From: Medicago truncatula
Taxonomy: Eukaryota > Streptophyta > Magnoliopsida > Fabales > Fabaceae
Direction of reading: 5' to 3'
NCBI RefSeq assembly: GCF_003473485.1
Contig: NC_053042.1
Location: forward strand, 34,004,762 to 34,068,761
Length of the DNA stretch: 64,000 nt
Part shown: in pieces, positions 13,353 to 24,492 of the stretch
Position numbering within the stretch: position 1 is the stretch's first letter
How the letters are laid out: each line of letters opens with the position of its first letter
Notes under the pieces: generated by a model
What the model saw: the letters and a program-made list of their open reading frames with translations, nothing else
Told to the model about the DNA's origin: nothing
The model's database searches: none
Translations under genes and position numbers: made by a program

Positions 13353-14102
13353 AGAAAAATAAACCTCCCTCGAAAATTAATCTAATGTATTTAAGCTTCC
13401 TGTTTATAGTTGATACTGTAACAGATGCTCTAATCTTAATACCCCACATTCCCACAATCATTTTTGTGCCTTTCATTTCTTTGAAAGCAATTAGTGAGTG
13501 AATGGTAGAATTTGTCTTTTTTTCATGTTTCTTTCTCCCTCTAACATGGAAAGATTCCCTTTAAATCATTATGAAAATAATTAACATTTGTGAGGATAAA
13601 ACCATCAAGTGGGGATGGATAATGGTTCATTGGTTATAATAGTTTTTTTGGATTAGATTTTGATATTAAGATAATCACAAGTACATAATTGTTCAGGTTA
13701 GGTAGATCCTACTTTTAAGTTTTAACCATATGTTAGTTTGGGCCATTTATGCATCATTTTTGAATCTTTGTCATAGCTAAAAGTTACCCTTCAAGTCCAC
13801 CAGAAATTCGACTTTAACATCATGAAACACACTTGAATTAGCTTAATGAATACTTTTATTTTCTTATACTTAGAGTGAATATTTTTATTGAATGTACTGT
13901 CATGGGCCATGACAAGATCTTTTGAGTTTGAATATTTTTTATTAACTTCCCAAAAGGAAAGGTTCTGAAAACATTCATCCAAGCTTAAATGAGCTTACTA
14001 GTTACACTTTTTTTTAATTCCTTTTACTATCTTTCACATTAAACACCGTCGATACAGGTAATAATTTTAAAAAATAATAAATTAAATTACATATGTTCAT
14101 GT

Positions 14103-14160
14103 CAAACACTGACATGTGTCAGACACTGACACATCTTTAATTTAAAGTGTCGGTGCTAGC
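14103..14160. repeat. Remnant of a GTGTC/GACAC-rich MITE family
   Basis: The segment has repeated ACACTGACA / TGTCAGACACTGACAC motifs shared with the elements at 18301-18470, 40593-40764 and 47721-47897. It is too short to show both termini. Confidence 0.4.
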
Positions 14161-14727
14161 ATTGAAAGATATAAATTCTTTCATTTCTTTGTTCTAAACA
14201 ACTTAGCAAGGATATCCTTCCTTCCTGTAGAAAGGGATTCATAATAAACAAATAAGAGAAACAATTGGTTTTAAATTAAAAAAAAAAAGGTACATATCTA
14301 TTCCTTCTTCAAGTTGACAATGAAAACACATAAAAGAAGTAGGAACTAAATGGCATGAAGGGTCACATTCTCTACCATGTTTTATGTCGGAGAAATTTCC
14401 AATAACTCCAAACCTTCACTGTCACTATGTTAACATTATTATCTGCTATCAAATACTAATCCATAAATCTGACAAACCTTAAAAAAATGACCAAAATTAA
14501 TGAATGGTTTATAACTAACCCAACCTTATTATATATCAAATCCTATTTACATTAACCATATCCTTCTTTGTCCTTCCAATCAATTCCTTATCAAAATCAA
14601 GAGATATCGATATCACTCTCTGTCAGTGTCATGTCTACTCCTTACAACACCATTGTCCTTCCTTCATTAGAGAGTGCAATGGTAGAAAACTGAGACACTG
14701 ATCAAGCAGAAGAAGAACAACAACAAA

Positions 14728-17700
14728 ATGCAGCTCAAAACTCAGTCTTTCATCTTCTTCTTCTTCTGTTGCCTTTGTTGTGCTGGTGCAGCAGCAGATA
14801 ATGAAGCATTTGCTTTACTTTCTATAAAAGCAGGTCTCATTGATCCATTGAATAGCCTACATGATTGGAAGGATGGAGGTGCAGCTCAAGCTCATTGTAA
14901 CTGGACTGGTGTCCAGTGCAACTCAGCTGGAGCTGTAGAGAAGCTTAATCTCTCACACATGAATCTGAGTGGAAGTGTCTCAAATGAGATACAAAGTTTA
15001 AAAAGTCTAACTTTTTTAAACTTGTGCTGCAATGGATTTGAGTCATCACTTTCAAAACACATAACCAACCTCACCTCACTAAAGAGTCTCGATGTAAGCC
15101 AGAATTTCTTCACCGGCGGCTTTCCATTAGGCCTTGGAAAGGCATCGGAACTTCTTACCTTGAATGCATCAAGCAACAATTTCTCAGGTTTTCTTCCTGA
15201 GGACCTTGGAAATATCTCTTCCTTAGAGACACTTGATCTTAGAGGCAGCTTCTTTGAAGGGTCTATTCCAAAATCTATCAGTAATTTGAGTAATCTGAAG
15301 TACCTCGGTCTATCTGGGAATAATCTCACCGGGAAAATCCCGGCTGAGATTGGTAAACTTTCGTCGCTGGAGTATATGATCATCGGTTATAACGAATTTG
15401 AAGGTGGAATTCCGAAAGAGTTCGGAAATTTAACCAAGCTGAAGTATCTTGATTTAGCAGAAGGCAATGTTGGTGGTGAAATTCCTGATGAGTTGGGAAA
15501 ACTCAAGTTATTGAACACAGTTTTCTTATACAAGAACAGTTTTGAAGGCAAGATTCCAACAAATATTGGAAACATGACTTCATTGGTGCTGCTTGATCTC
15601 TCAGACAACATGTTATCAGGAAATATTCCAGCTGAAATAAGTCAGCTAAAGAATTTGCAGCTTCTGAACTTTATGAGGAACAAGCTATCTGGTCCTGTAC
15701 CTTCTGGCCTTGGAGATTTGCCTCAACTAGAGGTGCTTGAGCTATGGAACAATTCTTTGTCAGGGCCATTGCCTAGAGACCTCGGCAAGAATTCGCCGCT
15801 GCAGTGGTTGGATGTATCGTCCAATTCACTCTCCGGCGAGATTCCTGAAACTCTTTGCACTAAGGGAAATCTCACCAAGCTTATACTTTTCAACAATGCC
15901 TTCAAGGGTCCGATTCCAACAAGCCTATCCAAATGTCCTTCACTCGTTCGTGTTCGGATTCAAAACAATTTTTTTTCTGGTACAATTCCTGTTGGTTTTG
16001 GTAAGCTTGAGAAGCTTCAGAGGCTAGAATTGGCTAACAATAGTCTCACTGGTGGAATTCCTGAGGACATTGCTTCTTCCACATCTCTTTCGTTCATTGA
16101 TTTCTCCAGAAACAACCTCCACTCTTCTCTTCCTTCCACCATTATTTCCATTTCAAATCTGCAGACGTTCATCGTCTCTGAAAACAACCTGGAAGGGGAT
16201 ATTCCAGATCAATTCCAAGACTGTCCCTCACTTGGAGTTTTGGATCTCTCATCAAACTTTTTCTCTGGAGTCATTCCAGAAAGCATTGCTTCGTGTCAGA
16301 AATTGGTAAAATTGAGCCTGCAAAACAACCTTTTGACGGGCGGCATTCCGAAAGCTATAGCAAGCATGCCTACATTGTCCATTCTTGATCTTGCTAATAA
16401 CTCTCTAACTGGTCAAATACCTAATAACTTTGGTATGTCTCCAGCTCTGGAAACATTCAATGTCTCATACAACAAGTTAGAAGGTCCTGTCCCGGAAAAT
16501 GGCATGCTGAGAGCAATAAATCCAAATGATCTTGTGGGAAATGCTGGCCTTTGCGGTGGTTTCTTCCCTCCGTGTGCGAAAACCTCAGCATATACAATGA
16601 GGCACGGAAGCTCACACACAAAGCACATTATTGTAGGATGGATAATTGGAATATCATCCATCTTAGCCATTGGAGTTGCTGCTTTGGTAGCAAGATCCAT
16701 ATACATGAAGTGGTACACTGAAGGATTGTGCTTCCGAGGAAGATTTTATGGAGGTCGCAAGGGATGGCCTTGGAGATTGATGGCATTTCAGAGACTCGAT
16801 TTTACAAGTACTGATATCTTATCCTGCATCAAGGAAACAAATGTGATAGGCATGGGAGGGACCGGCGTTGTTTATAAGGCTGAGATAGCGCAATCAAGTA
16901 CAGTTGTGGCAGTCAAAAAATTATGGAGAACAGAATCTGATATCGAAGTAGGAAGTGGTGATGATCTTGTTGGAGAGGTGAATCTTTTAGGGAGGCTAAG
17001 GCATAGGAACATTGTTAGACTACTAGGGTTTCTTTATAATGACACTGATGTGATGATAGTTTATGAATTTATGGTCAATGGAAACCTTGGAGATGCCATG
17101 CATGGTAAACAATCAGAGAGATTGCTTGTAGACTGGGTTTCGCGGTATAACATAGCTCTAGGAATCGCACAAGGACTCGCTTATCTTCATCATGACTGTC
17201 ATCCACCTGTTATCCATCGAGATATCAAGTCGAATAATATACTTCTTGACGCAAATCTTGAGGCAAGGATAGCAGATTTCGGATTAGCCAAGATGATGGT
17301 TCGGAAGAATGAAACAGTCTCCATGATTGCCGGATCCTATGGATACATTGCCCCTGGTGAGTTACTCCTTACAATACTGACTATTTTTATTTTTGCAGGG
17401 TAAGCAATGTTTCTTCATTGTTCGATTTAAAATATTCACATTTCTAACCATTTCAATGCTTTACTATTTTGGCAGAATATGGATACTCCTTGAAGGTAGA
17501 TGAAAAGATTGACATTTACAGCTTTGGAATAGTTCTTTTGGAGCTTATTACAGGAAAGCGGCCTATAGATCCGGACTTTGGAGAGTCTGTAGACATTGTA
17601 GGGTGGATTAGAAGGAAGATAGACAAAAATTCTCCAGAAGAGGCGTTAGATCCAAGTGTAGGAAACTGTAAGCATGTTCAAGAAGAGATGCTTTTAGTTC

Positions 17701-17846
17701 TCAGAATAGCACTTCTTTGCACTGCTAAGCTACCTAAGGAAAGACCCTCCATGAGGGATGTTATAATGATGCTAGGAGAGGCAAAACCAAGGAGAAAAGG
17801 TGGCAAGAAAAATGAAACATTAACTGCTAACAAAGAGAGCATGTAA
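14728..17846 (+). CDS. MIK1: LRR receptor-like kinase, MIK1/PXL type (subfamily XI)
   Basis: This is a plasma-membrane receptor kinase of the PXY/TDR-PXL group, which perceives peptide signals; MIK1 itself is known as a receptor for the pollen-tube attractant LURE1. Two exons, 14728-17356 and 17476-17846, join in phase to 999 residues. Features in order are a signal peptide (about 1-23), an N-terminal LRR cap with the CNWTGVQC motif, about 21 leucine-rich repeats (about 70-600), a transmembrane helix (about 631-655) and a Ser/Thr kinase (about 700-975). The kinase has the glycine loop [12 protein letters not shown], a VAVKK lysine, [12 protein letters not shown] and DFGLAK, so it looks active (RD type). 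The single intron lies in the activation segment after GYIAPE, a position common in this family. Its neighbours match Arabidopsis At4g28640-28660 as I recall, which supports orthology with At4g28650. Confidence 0.88.
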
Positions 17847-18120
17847 CTAGCACATCACCAGTTAATGGCCTTCTTTAGGAACTAAAAATTGAGTTTTTCC
17901 AACCCAGCAACTCAAATCTTCCATTGTACTTGTTAATTTCCTGTAATTTTGTAATCAATTTAGCTGCTTACATTTACTTTCAAAATTTGTATATCAAGAT
18001 GGATTAATGTTTGCAAATAATTGTATGTATCATGATTTTGGCGCCAGGCGGCATATATTTAAGCCAGAAAACCAAATAAAACAATTGTACCTGCCATCAT
18101 TTGAATAACATTAACAAATT

Positions 18121-18725
18121 TCTATCCAATTTTTTGGCATGTGTTAGTGTTACAACTTACAAGTAACCCATTAATCCACAAGATTGAGTGTACTTTAAGT
18201 TCTGAACCACAAGATTGAGGAGAAACATATCCCAACACAAATCATAACTTTGTCTGAAGGCTACAACCCTGAACCACTTCATTGCATTTATACCAGAACA
18301 TTATTTATCTCTAAAACAGGTACACGAACACTTGACACGACAATGACACAAATAATTTGAAAAAGTAGAAGAATCGAATGTAATCACACGTGCCATTGTC
18401 AGATATTGACACGTGTCAGACACTGGACACGGCTTCAATGTGAAGTGGCAATGCTACATGGTTATTTATTAGCCTCAATTTTTAATGATTTCTATTTTAA
18501 AGTTAGGAACCAATAATCAATATGGTCAAACTGATCCTTCTGAAAATAGGTGTTCTTTCAAAGGAAAATCTGAATTACAACAGCAGGGAAAGAAAGTTCG
18601 ATCAGAACTAGATGGCTGCGGAAGCTAGCAATCACCTCACATTTACAGCATTAAGAAATAATCTGACTTGCATGATTAGTAGTATTACATGAAAATTTAT
18701 GGTGCCTGCATCCTAAGTGGATGGG
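18121..18725. repeat. Local duplication, copy 1 of block X
   Basis: Two stretches (18121-18300 and 18471-18725) match 27108-27302 and 27303-27560 at high but not perfect identity. For example, AAGTTCTGAACCACAAGATT and TCACATTTACAGCATTAAGA occur in both. The match is interrupted here by an inserted element at 18301-18470. Function unknown; no ORF is conserved between the copies. Confidence 0.75.
18301..18470. mobile_element. GTGTC-rich MITE-like insertion inside block X
   Basis: This sequence is present in this copy of block X and absent from the second copy at 27302/27303, where the flanks are directly joined (GCATTATTAGCCTC). It contains TTGACACGTGTCAGACACTG and similar repeats, linking it to the dispersed family at 40593 and 47721. 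Confidence 0.55.
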
Positions 18726-18867
18726 GCACTCTTTGTGTTATGTAGGTAGGGATCATCAAGAATCAGAGTTTAAGGCTTCTTTTATGAGTGATATTTAAGC
18801 CCTTTATGATTGTATAATTGCATGGTGGTTCTTGGCTAAGGCATTTCTTAATTACAAGATATTTAAG

Positions 18868-18949
18868 CCCCATCATTATTGAAGATTTTGTTATCATGCC
18901 CTCCTTGCTTTGTTTTGCATGTTTTAGAACCGCTAAGCCTTGCTCATAC
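18868..18949 (-). pseudogene. Lipoyl synthase exon fragment, copy 1
   Basis: On the minus strand, downstream of a TTGCAG acceptor, the frame reads [20 protein letters not shown] and continues KSSIMMGL. This is a segment of the radical-SAM enzyme lipoyl synthase (the usual family sequence there is close to QSLxVLKHAK...[14 protein letters not shown]). Homology then stops. Only this one exon is present, so it is a gene fragment. Its intron-side flank (to about 19245) is duplicated at 24073-24358. Confidence 0.65.
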
Positions 18950-19262
18950 CTGCAACCATACTACACATTAGAAGTAGAACTAATGATGATTCAGAATGGA
19001 GAAAAATATGCCTATGAAAACAGAAGGTAGTTCTAAATCAGGTTCCCTAATATTAGTATTGGAGAATGAGGTAATGGAATTTATAACTCACAAAATTAGA
19101 AATCAGACTGATTTTTGGATATTAATGGACCATATATGCTACCCTACTTAACACCTAAACAGAAAAACATGAAGAAATTGAATAGAAGACCAATGACTCA
19201 GTTTCCAAGTTAAGAAAGAAAAGATGACACTAAACACTAATTTCTGAATTTTGTTGTGCAAG

Positions 19263-21016
19263 TTTTTATTTTTTTAAGGGAAAATAGCTTATAGCTTTTC
19301 ATTAATAATCAAAGTCGAAATACAAAGTGGTGCAACATTAAAGATATGGAGACTAGTTAAGAAAGTGTCCTCTCGAGCTAGAGTGTGAGCGACCTCCTTC
19401 GATTGTCTCCGACTAAACTCTACCTTAGTGTTTTCAAAATAGAGATCACAACTTCTCCGACACTCCTCCCACTATTGCTCCAAACTCAGTAATATCATTA
19501 CTACCTCTATTGAAGTAATCTACAACCTTTTTTGCATCGAACTCAAAATCCACATTTGTAAGTTGTAGTTCATGCACCCATCGGATAGCATGTGAGAGTC
19601 CCAGAGCTTCTCCGACATCTGTTGAACAAACCGGATTCGACCACATTGTTTTTGCTCTTATAAAGTTTCCAGCCTCATCCCGAATGCAAAAACCAAAACC
19701 AACACAGTTTAAAGCATCCGAAAACAACGCGTCAACGTTGCATTTTAGCCTAACATGAACCGGTTTCTGCCACCGAGCCTGCATAGGTTCCACGGTGCTG
19801 TTCTCAACCTGTCAGCTGCACATCAACGTTAGGCCCAGCTTATACAGTAGCCAATCCACCTTGCTGCTTTTTTATGTTCGCTTCTCTCCATTTAAATAAC
19901 AGCTGCCTCGCGTGCTCCAATATGGCCTGGGCTGTTTCCGTAACATTCTGCCATAACCGTAAATTGCGGTTTGTCCACAAACTCCAAAGTACCGTTGCAA
20001 ACAACTGAGCTTGAGCATGTGACAGATCTTGTAACAATGCAAAAATGATTTCAGCCACTGTGTTGTTATTTAGCATTACCGAATTCACCTTACTTAGAAG
20101 CAAATTGTCTGCCAAACTTTCCTTGCTCGCGGGCAATCAAACAACACATGACTCACATCTCCATAACTTTCTTCACACATAACACACAAAGATGAGCAAT
20201 TAACCCCTTTGTCTAGTAACCGCACTCGTGTCGGTAAGCATCCCCTACAAACTCTCCGAACCAGATTTTTTACTTTCGGGGAACTTAAAGCTTCCATATA
20301 CTAGACCAATTACCCGGACGACACAAATGAAAATTATCTGCTATATTTTCCATACTCAATCTGTACGCACTTCTAACAGGATAATGCCTATTTTTCTCAA
20401 CTCTCTAAATTAATTTATCCTCTTCGACTTGACGAACAAGAGGAGTCTTACGAATTTCCTGGACAGTGTCTTGATCAAAATAGTAATTAATCAAATGATA
20501 GTTCCAACTATTATTATTGTGATCAACGAGAGATTGAACTCTTTGCTTGCTGGATTACCTCGCTTTATTTTCCTACACCCGAGATATAACCTCCATTTTT
20601 TAACCAAGGCGCTTCGAAAATTGGGATATTTATACCATTCCCGATTTTCCATGTGACACCTTCACGGACAACGCTTTTTGCACTAAAAATACTTCGCCAC
20701 ACGAAACTTGGGTTATGACCTACCTTCGCATCAAGATAATCATTACGAGGGAAATAGCGAGCTTTAAATAATTTTGTAACTTCCAACCCGGCTTCCCTAA
20801 CATCGCCAAATTGAAAGCCGTCAAGTCTCTAAATCCCATCCCTCCTTTCGTCTTATGTACCGTGAGCTTATCCCAATAAAGCCGATGGATACCTCTATTA
20901 CTACCGCCTCCATTTCCCCACCAGAAACCATTTAACATTTTCCCAGTAGAATCAATAAGAGTAGAAGGCAATAAGAAAAGGCTCATAACATAAGATGGAA
21001 TGGATTGCAAGTAAAA
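19263..21016 (-). pseudogene. 5'-truncated, decayed LINE (L1-type non-LTR retrotransposon)
   Basis: The minus-strand frames, in order, give the C-terminal end of a reverse transcriptase (MQSIPSYVMSLFLLPSTLID, FWWGNGGGSNRGIHRLYWDK, GGMGFRDLTAFNLAMLGKPG), a linker, a zf-RVT zinc-binding region (LCVMCEESYGDVSHVLFDCP) and an RNase H domain (LKCNVDALFSD, GEALGLSHAIRW, FEFDAKKVVDYFNR, with the D, E and D residues visible). The frame shifts several times between 20786 and 19446, so it is dead. A T-rich stretch at 19263-19280 on the plus strand is probably the poly(A) tail. It interrupts the duplicated block that continues at 21327. Confidence 0.85.
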
Positions 21017-21046
21017 CTAAAGTCCATGCAAGCTTTTATATATTAC

Positions 21047-21251
21047 CTCCGTCCCAAATTATACGACGCTTTGATCATTTCACACGTATTAAGGAATGTA
21101 GTTAACTTTGTATGAGAAAAATATATTATGAGTTGTTTTACAATATTGTCCTTAATAAATGGTACGAGAAAGATATGAAGAGTAATCAATAATCAAGGAT
21201 ATAATAGCATCAATGCTTCGCTGATATTGTATAGCGACGTATAATTTGGGA
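21047..21251. mobile_element. Stowaway-like MITE at the LINE's 5' end
   Basis: The left end CCTCCGTCCCAAATTATACG and continuing ACGCTTTG is mirrored by the right end AGCGACGTATAATTTGGGAC. The CTCCGTCCCAAATTATA terminus is characteristic of plant Stowaway elements. About 205 bp, non-coding. Confidence 0.75.
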
Positions 21252-21385
21252 CAAATTTTTTTCCCATGTAATTTGGTATGGATGGACTATTTATCATGCA
21301 TAAATAAATTCAACGTTTAGATTATTTTTTGTAAGGGGGTGCACCAAATATTATCCTCAAAAAAGCCAACTTGGGGATTTGTTAA

Positions 21386-21808
21386 ATGGCTTCGATGTCC
21401 TCAAAAAAGCGGATCTGTTTCGAGAAGTTTCTGTTTTCCGATCTCCATTCTTGTGGTAGTGGTATACTTCCTAGCCCTAGTGAATTAAAGCTCAAATTCA
21501 AAACTACTCTCGATGGTTCCTTCATATTGCAGGTTTCAATTTCCATTCAGTTTTCTGCAATTTTTTATTTCATTTTTTGTATCATTTGCGGAACATGAAC
21601 ACTTCACTTCCAAATGCATTGGCAGGTCGATGAATTTGTCAATATCTTTACTCCTCCGGAGGAACAACAAGGGATACCTCCTCCAGGTATTGATAGGATG
21701 TTGTTTTTGACAATGACCGATGGTGTTCATACAGTCAATGGAATGGAGTCCTCGAAACAGCCTCTTGAAGCCATTCAAGTTTGTGCGTGTGCGCCTCTTG
21801 GATTAAAG
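21386..21808 (+). pseudogene. RMI1-like (DUF1767/OB-fold) N-terminal fragment, copy 1
   Basis: Two exons in phase, 21386-21532 and 21626-21808, give MASMSSKKRICFEKFLFSDL ... TLDGSFILQ, then VDEFVNI ... RMLFLTMTDGVHTVNGMESS ... PLGLK. The LQVDE(I/F)VNI, LxMTDGVxxVxGME and APxGLKV signatures are those of the N-terminal domain of RMI1, the RecQ-mediated genome instability factor of the BLM-TOP3 complex. Only the first about 110 residues are present, and no downstream exon is recognised before the foldback repeat at 21961. It is therefore a fragment. A LINE plus MITE lies directly upstream. Confidence 0.6.
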
Positions 21809-21960
21809 GTTTCTTCGATGCCACCAGTCATCCCAATACATGCATATACAATGTTATTTTGACTTCCTTTTCTATAGACATAAAGTCCAAAAGGTGACCT
21901 AGATGCTGACTTTTGAGTTTTTTTAAGACATCTCTATAAAAATACATGCAGAGGATCTAC

Positions 21961-22361
21961 AATGTTTCGTAGAATTCCGACTACATCTCAAGTTATATTG
22001 TTTTTTCAACCAAGACATGCAAAATTGCAATTTTATCCGATTAAGCATATACTCATGAGTCAAATTTCGTTCCCTAATTTTGTAGGCATAGTTTGAACAC
22101 CATAAGAACATTCACCATTGAAGTAATGCTGCCATTGAATTAATGCTGGAGTTTTTAAATGATGGCCGAATTAATTATGAATCGTTAAGAAATTCATAAT
22201 TTAGTGGTGGAGGTTCTTATGGTGCTATAAACACGCTGGCAAAATTAGAGAACGAAATTTGATCTGTGAATGTATGCTTACTCGGATAAAATTACAATTT
22301 TGCATGTTTTGGTTGAAAAATCGATATAAATTGAGGTGTCGTTAAAATATTACGAAACTTT
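21961..22361. repeat. Foldback element with about 147-bp inverted arms
   Basis: The left arm (21961-22108) and right arm (22216-22361) are imperfect inverted copies: for example AAATTTCGTTCCCTAATTTT on the left and AAAATTAGAGAACGAAATTT on the right, and AACACCATAAGAAC against GTTCTTATGGTGCT. About 107 bases separate the arms. It resembles a foldback MITE; target duplications were not identified. Confidence 0.65.
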
Positions 22362-23924
22362 ATAAAATTGCAATTTTACACATTTCATAATTACATGGAA
22401 TGGAATGAAATGTCATAATTAATTCACGAATACCAATTCACAGATATTATCCAAATTTCTGTCAAACTTATTACTCCTACAATTTTTATTAATATCGTGA
22501 TTTTTGTTATTTCTTATTGAAAGGGATGTGGGGAGTATTTGACAGTTACTTTTCCTGCACTACTCTCTTCACATGCACCCTCCAAAACTCCAAAAATACC
22601 CCGTTTATATTATATAATCCGAATTACTTTTAAATTATAAAATCCGATTCGTGTTTAACCAAATTTTCAACTGATTTTCAAAACAGTCGTAAAATTATTA
22701 CAATGGCAGAAATGAAAAAAATGACAAAAAAGGGCATAAATTTAAAGAGACATGATACAAATTATCAAGAATTAAACATATTTTTATTATTTGATCAATA
22801 ATTCATAATACATTGACATTAATATAACGCTTATTACAACAAGATATTAGACACCTAGTGCGAAATCTTTAATACAAGAATATGAAGGGGGAGGAGGAAG
22901 TTTTGTCAACCCTCTCGCACTTTCTCACGAGGGAGAAGATGGGAATACAAATTAACGAAGTGGGAAAAGGGAGTCTGATGAGCAACCTCAAATCCAAATG
23001 GATCACAGATCCAGGTTGATATTCGGTGCAAATTTACATAGTGGATCATCACCATTTAACCATTCATATTATCTCTAAGATGTCATGAACCTTTGTATGA
23101 AAGGACAATGGTAGAAAATTAGCATCATAAACTAAACTACTAACTAATATGAGTTACCTCGTTGAAATATCAACAATCCTCAGCAACAATGTCAAAAACT
23201 TGATGACTAAATTTGCCAAGTGAACCAAACTGTTTTCAAATAATAAATTGATAAGTAACATCGTCTCCACAGGGACTGTCATTTCAACTCGGCAACTAGC
23301 GTTACTTATTAAAATAAATAAAATAAAGCGAGTAAATTGGAGGGAGTTTGCAAATTTGATTTGATTGCACAAAGGAACAGTGAGTTAACAACCTGGTTTG
23401 ATTGCAAGATTTTAACGGCGTTAGGATTAAAAGACAAGTAAACATTCAGTTATGAGATAAGGATTCTATTTAAGTGATGAGTTCGTGGGATTGTTACATC
23501 CCTCCAGCTGTTCCGTTTCACTTGTTGATCACAATAAGGTTATACGCGTTGTATAGGCGCAGGGTCGTCAATCCTACATGGTCTGATATGTCTACGCAGA
23601 TTTATTAAAGTGAAACCTTACTCTCTCTCTCAGGGGTAATTAAAACAATTTTAATGCATCTGTTAATAGCTTACCAGTGGGCCACTGGCTACATAACAAA
23701 AAACCGATAAACTCCCCATGTTCTTTCCAGAAAGCAAATTTGTCAGGCTAACATACTCTTTTACTGTCAAGTGCAAAGGAGTCGGCTACAACAATATCAT
23801 TTTTATTAAATAAGTACAATCCATTTAACATGCAATATATAGCCAGATTGTGTGAATAATTAGCATCATCTGTATGTAGACTCTAACTAACCATGGGAAA
23901 CACCAAAAGACTTGATATAATCTA
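22362..23924. other. No gene; unclassified repeat-like sequence
   Basis: This region is AT-rich with no conserved frame. The 23165-23650 part (with GTCTCCACAGGGACTGTC and CTACATGGTCTGATATGTCT) has the look of an interspersed repeat, possibly LTR-derived. I cannot define its ends or class. Confidence 0.3.
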
Positions 23925-23960
23925 ACCTGCAAATACTGACTTTGGAATATCCATAGTTGT

Positions 23961-24072
23961 TTCCTTCACCTCATCATCAGACTCTCCAAGCCCCAACATT
24001 ATCGAAGATTTTGTTATCATGCCCTCCTTGCTTTGTTTTGCATGTTTTAGAATCGCCAAGCTTTGCTCATAC
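23961..24072 (-). pseudogene. Lipoyl synthase exon fragment, copy 2
   Basis: Minus strand, after a TTGCAG acceptor: [20 protein letters not shown] continuing [17 protein letters not shown]. This is a good match to the plant lipoyl synthase region near the radical-SAM barrel. After EVKE the sequence becomes unrelated ([12 protein letters not shown]) and ends at a possible splice donor near 23924. It is longer and better preserved than copy 1 at 18868. No other lipoyl synthase exon is visible nearby. Confidence 0.7.
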
Positions 24073-24358
24073 CTGCAACCATACTACACATTAGAAGAAG
24101 TAGAACTAATGATGATTCCGAATGGAGAAAAATATGGCTATGAAAACAGAGGGTAAATTCTAAATCAGGTTCCCTAATATTGGATAGTGAGGTAATGGAA
24201 TTTATAACTCACAAAATCAGAAATGAGACTGATTTTTTTATATTACTGGACCATATGCTACCCTACTTAACATTTAAACAGAAAAAACATAAAGAAATCG
24301 AATAGAAGAACAATGACTCAGTTTCCAAGTTAAGAATGAAAAGATGACACTAAACATT
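24000..24358. repeat. Local duplication, block Y copy 2 (copy 1 at 18875-19250)
   Basis: The sequence from the lipoyl synthase fragment through GACTCAGTTTCCAAGTTAAG to GATGACACTAAACA is duplicated with about 90% identity by eye. In copy 1 the block is then interrupted by the LINE; in copy 2 it runs straight into TTTTGTAAGGAGGTGCCCCA, the counterpart of 21331. The two blocks therefore derive from one duplicated segment. Confidence 0.75.
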
Positions 24359-24492
24359 ATATTTTGTAAGGAGGTGCCCCAAATATTATATTTGTAAGGA
24401 CCTCTTATGTTTTGTAAGGGATGTGGGGCCGAATTTGAATGAAAGAAATGAGAGGGAAAATTTGAGGGAATTAGAATTTAGAACAAGGGTTA

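Larger units (their letters stand above)
10735..14727. other. Long AT-rich intergenic region between divergent Psb28 and MIK1-type genes
   Basis: This 4-kb gap contains both promoters. I can support only a tRNA-derived SINE near 13.26 kb, a GTGTC-rich MITE remnant near 14.1 kb and simple poly-T/TAA runs near 12.58-12.63 kb. The short ORFs across it have no recognisable motif. Confidence 0.5.
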
